A stretch of 45,314 bases of DNA, taken from the NCBI GenBank assembly GCA_017933995.1, contig JAGBKI010000026.1, forward strand, positions 1-45,314, written 5' to 3'. A model generated the notes under the pieces. The model was not told the DNA's origin. It ran no database searches and saw nothing but the letters and a program-made list of their open reading frames with translations. The position numbers and the translations under genes are program-made. This stretch comes from Bacteroidaceae bacterium (lineage in GTDB: Bacteria > Bacteroidota > Bacteroidia > Bacteroidales > Bacteroidaceae). This document shows, piece by piece, positions 23,301 through 30,729 of the stretch. Numbering within the stretch: position 1 is the stretch's first letter; each line of letters opens with the position of its first letter.

Positions 23301-24370
23301 CGCTCACCATGCCCGTCATCCGCAACTACGAGTTCGTCGATAAGACCGAGGTTGACGCCACCACGCTGCGCCTCACCTACCGCCGCGTGTCCTACAGCAT
23401 CGACATCATCGGGCGCGACGAGCGCGGCGCCATTGTCGTCGAGCAGACCTACCAGTACAACACTGGCTCGTGCGGCACCGTCTGCCCCGCCGTGCCCACC
23501 GTACCCTACTACACCGCTGAGGACGCCGACCTTGACTGCGACGGACGACCCTGCGCCGACACGGTGATCACCGTCGTCTACCACACCGAGGCACTGGCCG
23601 GTGTGCGTCGCCTGGGCGAGGCCGTCAGCGAACTGCAGGACGGCCACAGCTACGTCATCTACGACACGTCGCCCAGCGCCACCGAGCGCATCGGATACCG
23701 CAACGTCAACCCCGCCACCGGCCAAGTGATGCAGGCCACCACTATCGCCGACACCGACCCCTACTATGTGTGGACGCTTGAGCGCGTCGGCACCACCGGC
23801 AACCGCTTCCGCGTCAAGAACGAGATGACCGGCAAGTATATCTCCGTGCTCACGCAGAGCGGCGCCATCTATGTGGCCGACGCGGGCGACACCTTCACCT
23901 TCACCCACCACGACGGCGACGTCTGGGAAGTGCGCGGCACCAACAACCAGTACTGGGACGGTGTGGCTGGCTCGTTCACGGGCTGGCACACCTACGGCCA
24001 CCCCTACAAGTTCTACGAGTACTACGCCCAGCCCTATTTCCTTGTCACCGTCGAATACGTCAGCGACCAGGGCGAGCAGCTCGCAGCCTCCACCACCGCC
24101 CTCGTCAAGGCCGGCGACGCCTATACGCCCGTCGCCCCCTCGTTCGACGGCCTCACGCTACAGACGCTTGAGAACGCCGACGCCCTCGAAGCCGTCGCCG
24201 CCAACGTCACCGCCCGCCTCGTCTATGCCGACCCCTCAACCAGTTTGGGTAGCCCCTTAATGGTCAATGGTCAATGGCGGGTGGTCTTTGACCTCCAAGG
24301 CCGCAGCGTCGCCCGCCCCCGCACCAGCGGCATCTACATCGTGAACGGCGCCAAGGTGCTGGTGCGCTAA
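20351..24370 (+). CDS. Secreted GH20 beta-N-acetylhexosaminidase with C-terminal accessory modules
   Basis: 1339 residues, much longer than a plain GH20. Signal peptide MKRLFTALFALLVTLCATAQ. Residues 25-150 are the GH20b-type domain. The catalytic domain (about 155-520) shows FMLDVSRHFFTVDEIKKMLR, FHWHLTDDQGWR, VVPEVEMPGHLAAAM and HVGGDETP, with catalytic D333-E334. It should remove terminal GlcNAc/GalNAc from glycans such as mucin or N-glycans. From about 545 there are several beta-rich modules (YWYKIVSRG..., YRVTNTTDAF..., SYVIYDTSP...WTLERV), each with the look of a trefoil or carbohydrate-binding unit. The C-terminus VVFDLQGRSVARPRTSGIYI ends in a short basic tail, as in Bacteroidales C-terminal sorting segments. 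A heptad repeat (24260-24277) lies in frame just before it. Monocistronic with a strong terminator. Confidence 0.93.
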   Translation: MKRLFTALFALLVTLCATAQTVNLTPWPKQMTTASGQYTLPATVTIDATGLSDDIAAEAAAFAATLRKATGRTVTVGADENAAIKLRLSATNLDDEGYKLTVAATGITLEASTPVGFFYGLQSVKKMLPANVLLEQEDATADYTLPLVTINDAPRFAYRGFMLDVSRHFFTVDEIKKMLRLMAYYKMNHFHWHLTDDQGWRVEVKKYPKLTTVAATRSNSWNTDLKYGQYWTNKQYGPYFYTQEEIKDVVAYAQSLHITVVPEVEMPGHLAAAMAAYPEFSCNPSGSHSVWTTGGISTDVLNVANEGAIQFAKDILSEIAPLFPGEVFHVGGDETPTTAWQNNAECQALYQAEGMTGYYQLQSRFTKIIADHLATLGKRIAVWNEAITANGANTQLVKDAGATVYCWNPCQTGASKAADLGLRAIITEYNSGGGSYYINRKPTAADYGAGYGDNTLQNTYNYVPVPTSVTTARAQYYYGVQGTFWCEHVSEAEHLEYLALPRLMAVAEAGWTPQARKNWTSFQTRMRQDTTLLRRGGYNYHPQYIDYDGATPEESSTSDKVMPQSSTGLEASAKYWYKIVSRGTGDRAGRCIELLESGSSLLSQMSARGATAGMLWSSPAASEGATNYDAQLWAFELDPSGSGNYALVNKTAPEGSVNPTPSAASTGGRWTYDTSAKHYKFVLGDNGYGTVDDNYYYSIRSTNNTGWWMNCALSGNNFAVNLYNDPSSGNGGLWTFQPTFDAVASADDLLAEAVTLVGKADVYYDESEQLPGRFSAERIAALRTLIAAPTGVSREAWQAALDEAKASLIFPELNGTYRVTNTTDAFYGQSLTDATGKTYLTHSSDAYAQNAWTVTTLNGRSGLTAKVRLKNTATGRFVGSPASSATGNLGNLVGTSSTLLTLTYQPAEGDFLITGSDMRYYPIDATSLSNPGTIAASASAIRPQGTGWTFTPVRVLTLLCVDNADGSVLATYTCSRSEEEIADPLTMPVIRNYEFVDKTEVDATTLRLTYRRVSYSIDIIGRDERGAIVVEQTYQYNTGSCGTVCPAVPTVPYYTAEDADLDCDGRPCADTVITVVYHTEALAGVRRLGEAVSELQDGHSYVIYDTSPSATERIGYRNVNPATGQVMQATTIADTDPYYVWTLERVGTTGNRFRVKNEMTGKYISVLTQSGAIYVADAGDTFTFTHHDGDVWEVRGTNNQYWDGVAGSFTGWHTYGHPYKFYEYYAQPYFLVTVEYVSDQGEQLAASTTALVKAGDAYTPVAPSFDGLTLQTLENADALEAVAANVTARLVYADPSTSLGSPLMVNGQWRVVFDLQGRSVARPRTSGIYIVNGAKVLVR
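24260..24277 (+). repeat. In-frame ATGGTCA heptad repeat inside the GH20 gene
   Basis: ATGGTCA-ATGGTCA-ATGG in register, encoding MVNGQW between the last accessory module and the C-terminal FDLQGR segment. Seven-base periodicity inside a reading frame is unlike its GC-rich surroundings. I recall the same peptide word from other Prevotella-type proteins. Confidence 0.75.
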
Positions 24371-24424
24371 TCTTTCTTTTCGCCGCACTCTTTTATCGGC
24401 CAACGAGCCTACACACTCTCCTAC

Positions 24425-24472
24425 AGCCAGCCTTTTGGGTAAGCCAACGCCCAAAAGGCTGGCTTGTTTTTG
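24425..24472 (+). terminator. Rho-independent terminator of the GH20 gene
   Basis: Fifteen-bp perfect stem AGCCAGCCTTTTGGG (24425-24439) and CCCAAAAGGCTGGCT (24450-24464) followed by TGTTTTT. A second, shorter hairpin ATCGGCTCT / AGAGCCGAT lies at 24510-24539. Confidence 0.9.
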
Positions 24473-24561
24473 GCCTGATAGTCTAACGGTCTGATGGAAA
24501 CCTGAAGTTATCGGCTCTCCATTTGTCCGTAGAGCCGATGTAAAAGTTTCTGTTGGCTTTT

Positions 24562-24657
24562 AATTCTGCAAATTAAGCCTTAATTTGTAGAAACTTAGGC
24601 TTAGTTTGTACAAATCAAGCCTAAGTTTGGCGAAATTAAGGCTTAATTTGCAGAATT
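24562..24657. repeat. 96-nt nested palindromic repeat (AAATTAAGCC family), copy 2
   Basis: Outer arms starting AATTCTGCAAATTAAGCC at 24562 and ending at 24657 pair perfectly over about 25 bp. The inner half, AAACTTAGGCTTAGTTT and AAATCAAGCCTAAGTTT, forms a second hairpin. It shares words, nesting and size with 6149-6236, and the same TTCTGTTGGC motif precedes it by a few bases. It lies in the spacer between the GH20 terminator and the blaI promoter; the remaining bases of that 570-nt spacer show nothing else. Confidence 0.85.
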
Positions 24658-24847
24658 GCGAGGGGGTAGGGGAGAATGGAATGGGGGCGGGGACGACTTC
24701 ATGCCTTTTGGGGCGATGATTGGCTGGTGCGCCGTTCGGTCTTTCGGGGTATGCTTTTAACATGCGCTGGGCGGAAGCTGTCCTAACGCAGGTATACGCC
24801 GTTTTGCTTTTGGGAAAAGCCAAACGCTTTGCGGATACCTCTTTTTT

Positions 24848-24911
24848 TAGTACTACAACGAAAAATTTAGTTAAAAACTCTTGTTCAACTAAAAAAGCCG
24901 TTATACTTTTG
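24848..24911 (+). promoter_or_regulatory. blaI promoter with candidate BlaI operator
   Basis: The -7 box TACTTTTG is at 24904-24911. Just upstream are dyad half-sites TAGTACTACAA (24848-24858) and TTGTTCAACTA (24881-24891), i.e. TAGTnnnACAA and its mirror, with further outer symmetry CTTTTTTAGT / ACTAAAAAAG. BlaI/MecI repressors bind dyads with ACA/TGT cores over their own promoters, so self-repression is likely (inference). Confidence 0.55.
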
Positions 24912-24942
24912 CATCGTGAAACCAGAAAAGAGTCTTCCCGAA

Positions 24943-25335
24943 ATGAGTAAAACGCTGAACACACCAGCCGAGCAGCCCACCCGCAAAGAGGAGGAGGTGC
25001 TGGAGTTGATTTACGAAATCGGCACACCGTGCGCGCCCAAGGACGTGGTGGCGCGCTACGCGGAGCCGCGTCCGCACGTCAATACCGTGGCCACGTCGTT
25101 CCAGAGCCTGGAGCGCAAAGGGTGGCTGGGGCACGAGCAGCAGGGGCGCACCTTCCTCTACACCCCCACTGTGCCGCGCGAGCAGTATGGTGGCGGCAAG
25201 ATACGCAACTTCGTAACGCGCTTCTTCAAGGGTTCGTTCGCCAGCGCGGTGTCGGCCTTTGCCAAGAGCGAAAAACTGTCGCAGGAGGAAGTGGAGCAGT
25301 TGCTCGCATCCCTCTCAACAACCGAAGAGAAATAG
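24943..25335 (+). CDS. BlaI/MecI/CopY-family transcriptional repressor
   Basis: 130 residues from ATG 24943; a GTG 27 nt earlier overlaps the expected transcription start and is rejected. N-terminal winged helix: TRKEEEVLELIYEIG, CAPKDVVARY, NTVATSFQSLERKGWLGHE, then FLYTPTVPREQYGG. The C-terminal helices KIRNFVTRFFKGSFASAVS and EKLSQEEVEQLLASL serve dimerisation and are the usual site of proteolytic inactivation in this family. Ten nt upstream of the M56 gene. It probably represses this three-gene region until the sensor protease signals. Nothing here indicates beta-lactam resistance; in Bacteroidetes these pairs often control envelope genes. Confidence 0.92.
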   Translation: MSKTLNTPAEQPTRKEEEVLELIYEIGTPCAPKDVVARYAEPRPHVNTVATSFQSLERKGWLGHEQQGRTFLYTPTVPREQYGGGKIRNFVTRFFKGSFASAVSAFAKSEKLSQEEVEQLLASLSTTEEK

Positions 25336-25345
25336 ACGCTGCCTT

Positions 25346-26827
25346 ATGTTCTTCCTTTACACCTTCAAATGGGCGCTGTGCGTGGCACTGTTCTACTCGT
25401 GCTGGTCGCTGCTGCTGCGCCGCGAGACGTTCCACCGGCTCAACCGCGTGCTGCTCGTGTCGTTCCTGTTGGTGGGCGCGGTGCTGCCGCTGTTGCGCTT
25501 CCCCGCCCCCACAGCCGTGCCGTTAGCAGGCAGCTTGGCTCGCGTGGGCTACTTCATCGACGGTGCCGTAGTGGCCGCCGCTGCGCCCGGTGCCGATGCA
25601 GCAGCGGGGCAGGCCGCACCGCAGTGGCCCGCAGTGGTCGGCGCAATATATATCATCGGTGCGGTGGGCTTCCTGCTGCAATACGCACTGAATGTGCTGG
25701 CCGTGGTGCGCCTCATCCGCCGTTCGCGTCTCCACGAGGTGCGCGACGGGATGCGCGTCTGCCTCAACGACACGGTGGAAAGCCCCGTGAGCTGGATGCA
25801 CTGGGTGGTCATCAGTCCCCGCGACCTTGCGGAGAACGGCGCGACGTTCTTAGCGCACGAGTCTGCCCATGTGCGCGGCGGCCACAGCCTCGAACTGCTC
25901 GTGGCCGAGGTGTGCGTGCGCCTGCAATGGTTCAACCCGTTGGCTTGGATGCTGTTGCACGACTTGCAGACGGTGCAGGAGTACGAGGCCGACCGCGCCG
26001 CCCTGCACAGTGGCACGGACTGCCGGGGCTACGCCACGCTGTTGGTGACGAAGGCCGTGGGGCCGCAACTCGCCGCCGCCAACAGCCTGTTGCGCTCACC
26101 GCTGAAAGCCCGTGTGGGGATGATGGCGCGCCCCGCTTCGAGGCTGGCCCGCGCCGGGCGTGCGCTGTTTGCCCTGCCCGTGGTGGGTTTCGCCTTGCTG
26201 CTCTTCGCCCGCCCCGACGTGGTAGCCGCCGTGGCGCAGGCCCGGACGCTCGAAGAACTCCCCGCCGCCATCACCGCCCCCGCGCCCGACTCTCCCGACG
26301 AGACAGAGGCCGCTACCGACGCGCCTGCCGTGGAGCCCGAAAACGCCGACAGTCCCTCTGCCCCCGCCGTGACCCTTGAGACCGACGCGCTGCTCCCGCC
26401 GCTCACCAACGACTATCTCACATCGTTGCTACAGAAACACGACGTGAAGGGCGCGGCGGTGTATATGATAAACGATGACGCCGAATCGCCCGTCGACGCC
26501 AACCGCCTGGACTTCTTCATCGACGGGCGTCGTGCCACCTACGCCGAACTGCGGCAATACGCCGACCGCGTCGACCTGGGCGACCCGCGCGTCTGCGTCT
26601 TCAACCTGCGGCAGTCGAGCGGCGAAAATACGTCCATCGCCGTGTGCGACGTCGAGCACGCCAAGGACTTCTACCCCGGTGCGTCGGGCCAGTCGTTCGT
26701 GGTGAGCGTGGTGACCAACCCCGAGTACGCTGAGGCCGAGATGGCGCGCCGCAGATCCGCGCTCGTAGACACGGCGACTAACCGCGCCTTAGCCGACACC
26801 CTGCGCCGCCTCGTCGCACCCGACTGA
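25346..26827 (+). CDS. BlaR1/MecR1-like M56 membrane metalloprotease
   Basis: 493 residues from ATG 25346. Four hydrophobic segments: about 2-22, 34-52, 98-120 and, after the protease domain, FALPVVGFALLLFARP near 275-290. The zinc motif is H171-E-S-A-H175 with a downstream EYEADRAAL glutamate, the M56 hallmark. The soluble part after the last helix is a long Ala/Pro/Glu linker and an unrecognised 130-residue domain, not a penicillin-binding domain, so the signal is not obviously a beta-lactam. It presumably cleaves or triggers cleavage of BlaI next door. Followed after 136 nt by the outer-membrane barrel gene in the same direction. Confidence 0.9.
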   Translation: MFFLYTFKWALCVALFYSCWSLLLRRETFHRLNRVLLVSFLLVGAVLPLLRFPAPTAVPLAGSLARVGYFIDGAVVAAAAPGADAAAGQAAPQWPAVVGAIYIIGAVGFLLQYALNVLAVVRLIRRSRLHEVRDGMRVCLNDTVESPVSWMHWVVISPRDLAENGATFLAHESAHVRGGHSLELLVAEVCVRLQWFNPLAWMLLHDLQTVQEYEADRAALHSGTDCRGYATLLVTKAVGPQLAAANSLLRSPLKARVGMMARPASRLARAGRALFALPVVGFALLLFARPDVVAAVAQARTLEELPAAITAPAPDSPDETEAATDAPAVEPENADSPSAPAVTLETDALLPPLTNDYLTSLLQKHDVKGAAVYMINDDAESPVDANRLDFFIDGRRATYAELRQYADRVDLGDPRVCVFNLRQSSGENTSIAVCDVEHAKDFYPGASGQSFVVSVVTNPEYAEAEMARRRSALVDTATNRALADTLRRLVAPD

Positions 26828-26963
26828 CGAGTTTTTTCAAACTCCCCTTTGACATCCCCGCGCGTCCCCTCCTGGCTCGCGCAAACCCCGTCCCGACACG
26901 GCCATAAGCTGTGCCAGCATACATTGTGTGCCTATTCCAAACCCGAAAACCAACAAAAAAACT

Positions 26964-29825
26964 ATGAAACGCACCCTCCTTTCCTCCCTCTTTGCCCTCG
27001 CCACCCTTGCCGCCACCGCGCAGGTGGGCAACGTCACGGGCGAGATCCGCCACGCCGTCACCAACTTCGGCATCGAGGGCGTACTCGTCACGATGACCAC
27101 CGACGACGGCACGTTCGTCGACTCCTGCCGCAGCGTCGGCGGAATGCGCACCTCCCACCCCCAACCGGGCTGGACCGTCGTGGTGCCCGACCCCAAGAGC
27201 GGCGCGACGTTCTCGCTCAAAGCCCCGGCGGAGGGACGCTATGTGTTGCTGTTCGAGAAAGACGGCCTCGAACCCGTCGCCAAGACCGTCGACGCCCGCT
27301 TCACCGTGCGCCGCGCCGACTTCAACGCTGGCACCATAACGATGTTCGACCAGGTGCGCCAACTCGGCGAAGCCGTTGTGGAGGGCACGCGCATCAAGAT
27401 GTTCTACCGTGGTGACACGCTCGTCTACAACGCCGCCGCCTTCCAGACCGCCGACGGCAGTGTGCTCGAAGACCTCATACAGATGCTGCCAGGCGCCGAA
27501 CTGCGCGACGGCAACGTCTATGTGAACGGCGAGAAGATGGAGGAGCTGCTCATCAACGGCAAGGACTTTTTCCAGGGCGACCCGCAGTTGGCGCTCAAAA
27601 ACCTGCCCGCCTACACCGTCGATAAGATTAAGGTTTACCGCCGCTATGGTGAGCAGAGCCGCCTGGCCGGGCGCGACCTGGGCGACCGGCGCAGGGTGAT
27701 GGACGTGCGCCTCAAGCGCGAGTACAACGCGCAGTGGACGGGGCGCATCGAGGGCGGCCTCGGCACACATGGCCGCTACAGCGCCGGGGCCTTCGCCATG
27801 TATTTCGACGACCGACAGAGTTTCTCGCTCAGTGCGCAGGGCAACAACCTGGGCCAGGACAACGAGTACGGACGCTGGGGCACGGCGGGTTCATACGACA
27901 ACACGGGCCGCCACGCGCTCAAAAAGATAGACCTCAACTACGCCTTCGAACCCACCGACGCGCTGCGCTTCTCGCTCGGTGCCACCTACCGCCACACCGA
28001 CGACGACACCGACCGCTTCACCGCCACGCGCCTCTTCCTCAGCGGCAACGACAGCTACAGCCGTCGCCGCCAGTGGTCGCACGGCAGCGGCGACGCCTTC
28101 AAGACCAGTGCGCGCCTGGAGTACCGCCCCGGCGACGCCGCCTCGCTGAGTTTCGACTACCGCTTCAACCTGGGTCGCAGCGAGCGGCGCGAGCACGACC
28201 GCCTGGCCAACTTCGACGCCGACCCCGCCGACCTGTCCCTCGACAGTGCCTGGACGCGCTGGCAGGACGTCACAAGCCGACAGCGCACCGAGCGCGCCGC
28301 TTCAGCCCACACCCTCTCGCACCACGCCGAGGCGCGCGCCGACATCGCCTTCCGCCCCGACATCCTCACGCTCACCGCCACCCTCGATTACGCCAACAGC
28401 CACAACGACCAGCGCGAGTTCTACGTGCTGGAATACCCCACCGTGGCGCAGCGGCGTTTCAGCCTCGCCCCCACTTCTAACCACAGTCTCAACGCCGACC
28501 TCCACGCCGAGTACATCTACAAGTACGCCACGCTCGACCGCCTCGACGGCTACATCAAGCCATACTACACATTCAACAACGCGCTGACCAGCGGGCGCAA
28601 CCCATACTATGTGGACAACAACGCCGCCGACGGCCTCGATCCCTACGCGCCCTACGACCTCACGCAACTTGCGCTCGACCTCGCCAACAGCTACACTTCC
28701 GACCGCCGCACCACGCGCCACGACTTCGGCCTCGCCCTGCGCCACGTGCAGCAGTTGCGCGGCAGGCTGTGGATGGAGCTTAACGCCACTGCCGCCTTCT
28801 CCGCCCGCGAGAGCCGTGCCGAGCAGTGGCGCGACGGACAGCACTACGACCCCTCGCGCCGAGCCCTCTTCGCCACGCCCACGCTGAGCGTGCGCTGGTA
28901 CGTCAAGTCCGAGCGCAGCGAGCGCGAAGCCTTCCGCATTCGTTTCGGCTACGAGTTGAAACGCGCCATGCCCGACCCCATGCAGCTCGTCAGCGTGCGC
29001 GACGACCGCAACCCCCTCTTTGTCAGCCTCGGCAACGCCGGCCTGCGCAACAGCCTCACGCATAGTATGCGCCTGAACATCAACACCGACGGCGACCACT
29101 GGAAGTACGGCACTGGTATACGCTACAACCTCCACCACAACGCCCTGGCCACCGCGCGCCGCTACGACCGCCAGACCGGCACGCTCACCACGCAGCCCGT
29201 CAATGTGCGCGGCGGGCAGTGGAGCGGCAGCGTCTACCAGAACCTCATCGGCCCGCTGCCCCACGGAGCCTACTTCGTGTTCTACGCCGAGGCCGCCTAC
29301 GCCCGCACCGCCGACCTCGCGCAGGCCGACGGCACAGCACCCACCGTGCGCTACGGCGTGGGCAACACCACGCTGTCGGCCAACGCCAGCCTCGTGCACA
29401 ACCCCTCCACCCACTACGCCAAACTGGATTTGGGCTGGAGTACGAACCTGACCAGCGGGGCGCGCCCCGACTTCAACGACGTGCGCACCCACGAACTTTC
29501 TGCGAAGTTTGTTTTTAATGTGTGGAAACTCCCCCTGTCGCTCAACGCGAAGACCGACATCGACCTGCGCAAGCCCTTCGGCTGGGGCGAGAGCGACATG
29601 AACCGCGCGCGCTGTCTGTGGAACTTCAGCCTGAGCCGCTCTTTCTACAAGCGCCGCCTCACCGCCCGTGTCGAACTGCACGACATCCTCAACCAGGGAC
29701 CGCAGCGCACTCTCACCCTCAACGAATACGCCCGCACGGAGCAGACCGTCCTCACCGTGGGACGCTACGCCCTGCTGACCCTCTCCTACCGCTTTTCGTG
29801 CTTGCCCAAAAAGAAAGGGAAGTGA
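26964..29825 (+). CDS. Outer-membrane beta-barrel protein with TonB-receptor-like N-terminus
   Basis: 953 residues from ATG 26964 (signal peptide MKRTLLSSLFALATLAATAQ). Residues 22-115 resemble a carboxypeptidase-regulatory-like beta-sandwich (VGNVTGEIRHAVTNFGIEGV). Residues about 125-245 resemble a TonB-dependent receptor plug: LVYNAAAFQTADGSVLEDLI, LPGAELRDGNVYVNGEKMEE, LLINGKDFFQGDPQLALKNL. The rest is rich in alternating Tyr/Arg/Asp strands and ends LLTLSYRFSCLPKKKGK. The typical C-terminal aromatic (RF) is followed by a short tail. Annotated in related genomes as OMP_b-brl_3-type barrel proteins. Its position behind blaI and the M56 gene suggests joint control, though its substrate is unknown. 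Confidence 0.85.
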   Translation: MKRTLLSSLFALATLAATAQVGNVTGEIRHAVTNFGIEGVLVTMTTDDGTFVDSCRSVGGMRTSHPQPGWTVVVPDPKSGATFSLKAPAEGRYVLLFEKDGLEPVAKTVDARFTVRRADFNAGTITMFDQVRQLGEAVVEGTRIKMFYRGDTLVYNAAAFQTADGSVLEDLIQMLPGAELRDGNVYVNGEKMEELLINGKDFFQGDPQLALKNLPAYTVDKIKVYRRYGEQSRLAGRDLGDRRRVMDVRLKREYNAQWTGRIEGGLGTHGRYSAGAFAMYFDDRQSFSLSAQGNNLGQDNEYGRWGTAGSYDNTGRHALKKIDLNYAFEPTDALRFSLGATYRHTDDDTDRFTATRLFLSGNDSYSRRRQWSHGSGDAFKTSARLEYRPGDAASLSFDYRFNLGRSERREHDRLANFDADPADLSLDSAWTRWQDVTSRQRTERAASAHTLSHHAEARADIAFRPDILTLTATLDYANSHNDQREFYVLEYPTVAQRRFSLAPTSNHSLNADLHAEYIYKYATLDRLDGYIKPYYTFNNALTSGRNPYYVDNNAADGLDPYAPYDLTQLALDLANSYTSDRRTTRHDFGLALRHVQQLRGRLWMELNATAAFSARESRAEQWRDGQHYDPSRRALFATPTLSVRWYVKSERSEREAFRIRFGYELKRAMPDPMQLVSVRDDRNPLFVSLGNAGLRNSLTHSMRLNINTDGDHWKYGTGIRYNLHHNALATARRYDRQTGTLTTQPVNVRGGQWSGSVYQNLIGPLPHGAYFVFYAEAAYARTADLAQADGTAPTVRYGVGNTTLSANASLVHNPSTHYAKLDLGWSTNLTSGARPDFNDVRTHELSAKFVFNVWKLPLSLNAKTDIDLRKPFGWGESDMNRARCLWNFSLSRSFYKRRLTARVELHDILNQGPQRTLTLNEYARTEQTVLTVGRYALLTLSYRFSCLPKKKGK

Positions 29826-29864
29826 GGCCGATAGGGATGCGCCTTGCACCATCCGCAAACGGAT

Positions 29865-29901
29865 AAGAAGCGCAGTGGGCATAAGCCTGCTGCGCTTCTT
29901 T
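29865..29901 (+). terminator. Terminator of the barrel-protein gene
   Basis: Eleven-bp perfect stem AAGAAGCGCAG (29865-29875) and CTGCGCTTCTT (29890-29900), 40 nt after the stop. The T-run is part of the stem end. Confidence 0.75.
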
Positions 29902-30050
29902 GCACGGTAGTCTGTTGTGGTTACATATTCTGCCTGCGTAGGTATGCTGTCCCCCCTATTTTACATAACTTAGACTTGCTACAAAATTACTGACACTCGC
30001 GGCGTAAGCCTGAAAACAAGTTTTCCGCTTGCTCTGCCCTCGTTTTTCAG

Positions 30051-30058
30051 TAACTTTG
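30051..30058 (+). promoter_or_regulatory. -7 box TAACTTTG for the LOG-family gene
   Basis: TAACTTTG, 30 nt before ATG 30089. The spacer 29902-30050 shows no other feature. Confidence 0.6.
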
Positions 30059-30088
30059 CGCCCAAAAGAAACTTGAAAAGACAAGCCA

Positions 30089-30634
30089 ATGGATAAGATA
30101 GGCGTATTTCTCTCCGCGCGCGAGGGCTTGGACGACGTGTATGTCCGGGCGGCGCGCGAGGTGGGCGAGTGGATAGGCCGCACGGGACGCACGCTGGTGT
30201 ACGGCGGCTCGGCGTGCGGCCTGATGGAGGTGCTGGCCGGGGCGGTGAAGCGCGCGGGCGGACGGGTCTGGGGCGTCGTGCCGCAGGTCATCACGCAACG
30301 CGGGCTGGAGAGCCGCCACATCGACGTGGCCTTCCCCTGCGCCGACCTGACGGACCGCAAGGCCACGATGAACCGCGAGAGCGACGTCCTCGTGGCACTG
30401 CCGGGCGGCATCGGCACGCTCGACGAACTGTTCACCGTGATGGGCGAGACGGCTATCGGGCTGCCCGGGGCGAAGTCCCTGGTGCTCTACAACGCCGGCG
30501 GCTGCTGGGACACGCTGCTGGCGATGCTCGACGACCTGCACGCCCGCGGCTTCCTGCGCGACAACTACCGCGACCGCCTGTTTGTGGCGGGGAGCGTGGA
30601 GGAGTTGGAGGCGGTGTTAAGTAAAAATGAATAA
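30089..30634 (+). CDS. LOG-family protein (cytokinin riboside 5'-monophosphate phosphoribohydrolase-like)
   Basis: 181 residues, typical of the TIGR00730 group. Family members release a free base from a nucleoside 5'-monophosphate; the bacterial substrate is usually unproven. Rossmann-like fold with VYGGSACGLMEVLAGAV, DRKATMNRESD (counterpart of the MHERK motif, with R90-K91) and the catalytic PGGIGTLDE at 105-113. The last codons (LSKNE) are made of AGTAAAA-type heptads that continue past the stop into the intergenic array, so the gene end seems to have been built or overrun by the repeat. It is followed, 95 nt on, by the SpmAB-like gene. Confidence 0.9.
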   Translation: MDKIGVFLSAREGLDDVYVRAAREVGEWIGRTGRTLVYGGSACGLMEVLAGAVKRAGGRVWGVVPQVITQRGLESRHIDVAFPCADLTDRKATMNRESDVLVALPGGIGTLDELFTVMGETAIGLPGAKSLVLYNAGGCWDTLLAMLDDLHARGFLRDNYRDRLFVAGSVEELEAVLSKNE

Positions 30635-30725
30635 GTAAAAAGTAAAAAAATGGTGATGTGATAGTCCTTGGCAAAAGGCGCAGCGTAACTCCACTTTTAC
30701 TTTTCACTTTTTAATTATTAATTCC
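30617..30725. repeat. AGTAAAA heptad repeat arms, inverted, around a 45-nt spacer (LOG/SpmAB junction)
   Basis: Arm 1 (about 30617-30648) reads AGTAAAA-ATGAATA-AGTAAAA-AGTAAAA in exact 7-nt register, beginning inside the LOG coding region. Arm 2 (30692-30725), read on the minus strand, is AGTGAAA-AGTAAAA plus variants. The spacer is unique. The RNA could fold as an AU-rich stem capped by the spacer, ending just before the next ATG (30730). Confidence 0.85.
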
Positions 30726-30729
30726 TTCA

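Noticed and set aside
22343-24001. 552-codon minus-strand open frame opposite the GH20 gene, and a similar 526-codon one at 28302-29882 opposite the barrel gene
   Set aside because: Compositional shadows with Val/Ala/Gly-rich sequence and no recognisable start context or motifs.
24916-24942. GTG start for blaI at 24916
   Set aside because: It lies about five bases after the -7 box, at or before the expected transcription start; ATG 24943 begins a normal BlaI N-terminus.
24943-26827. Beta-lactam resistance locus
   Set aside because: BlaI and an M56 protease are present, but there is no beta-lactamase or penicillin-binding domain, and the third gene is an outer-membrane barrel protein.
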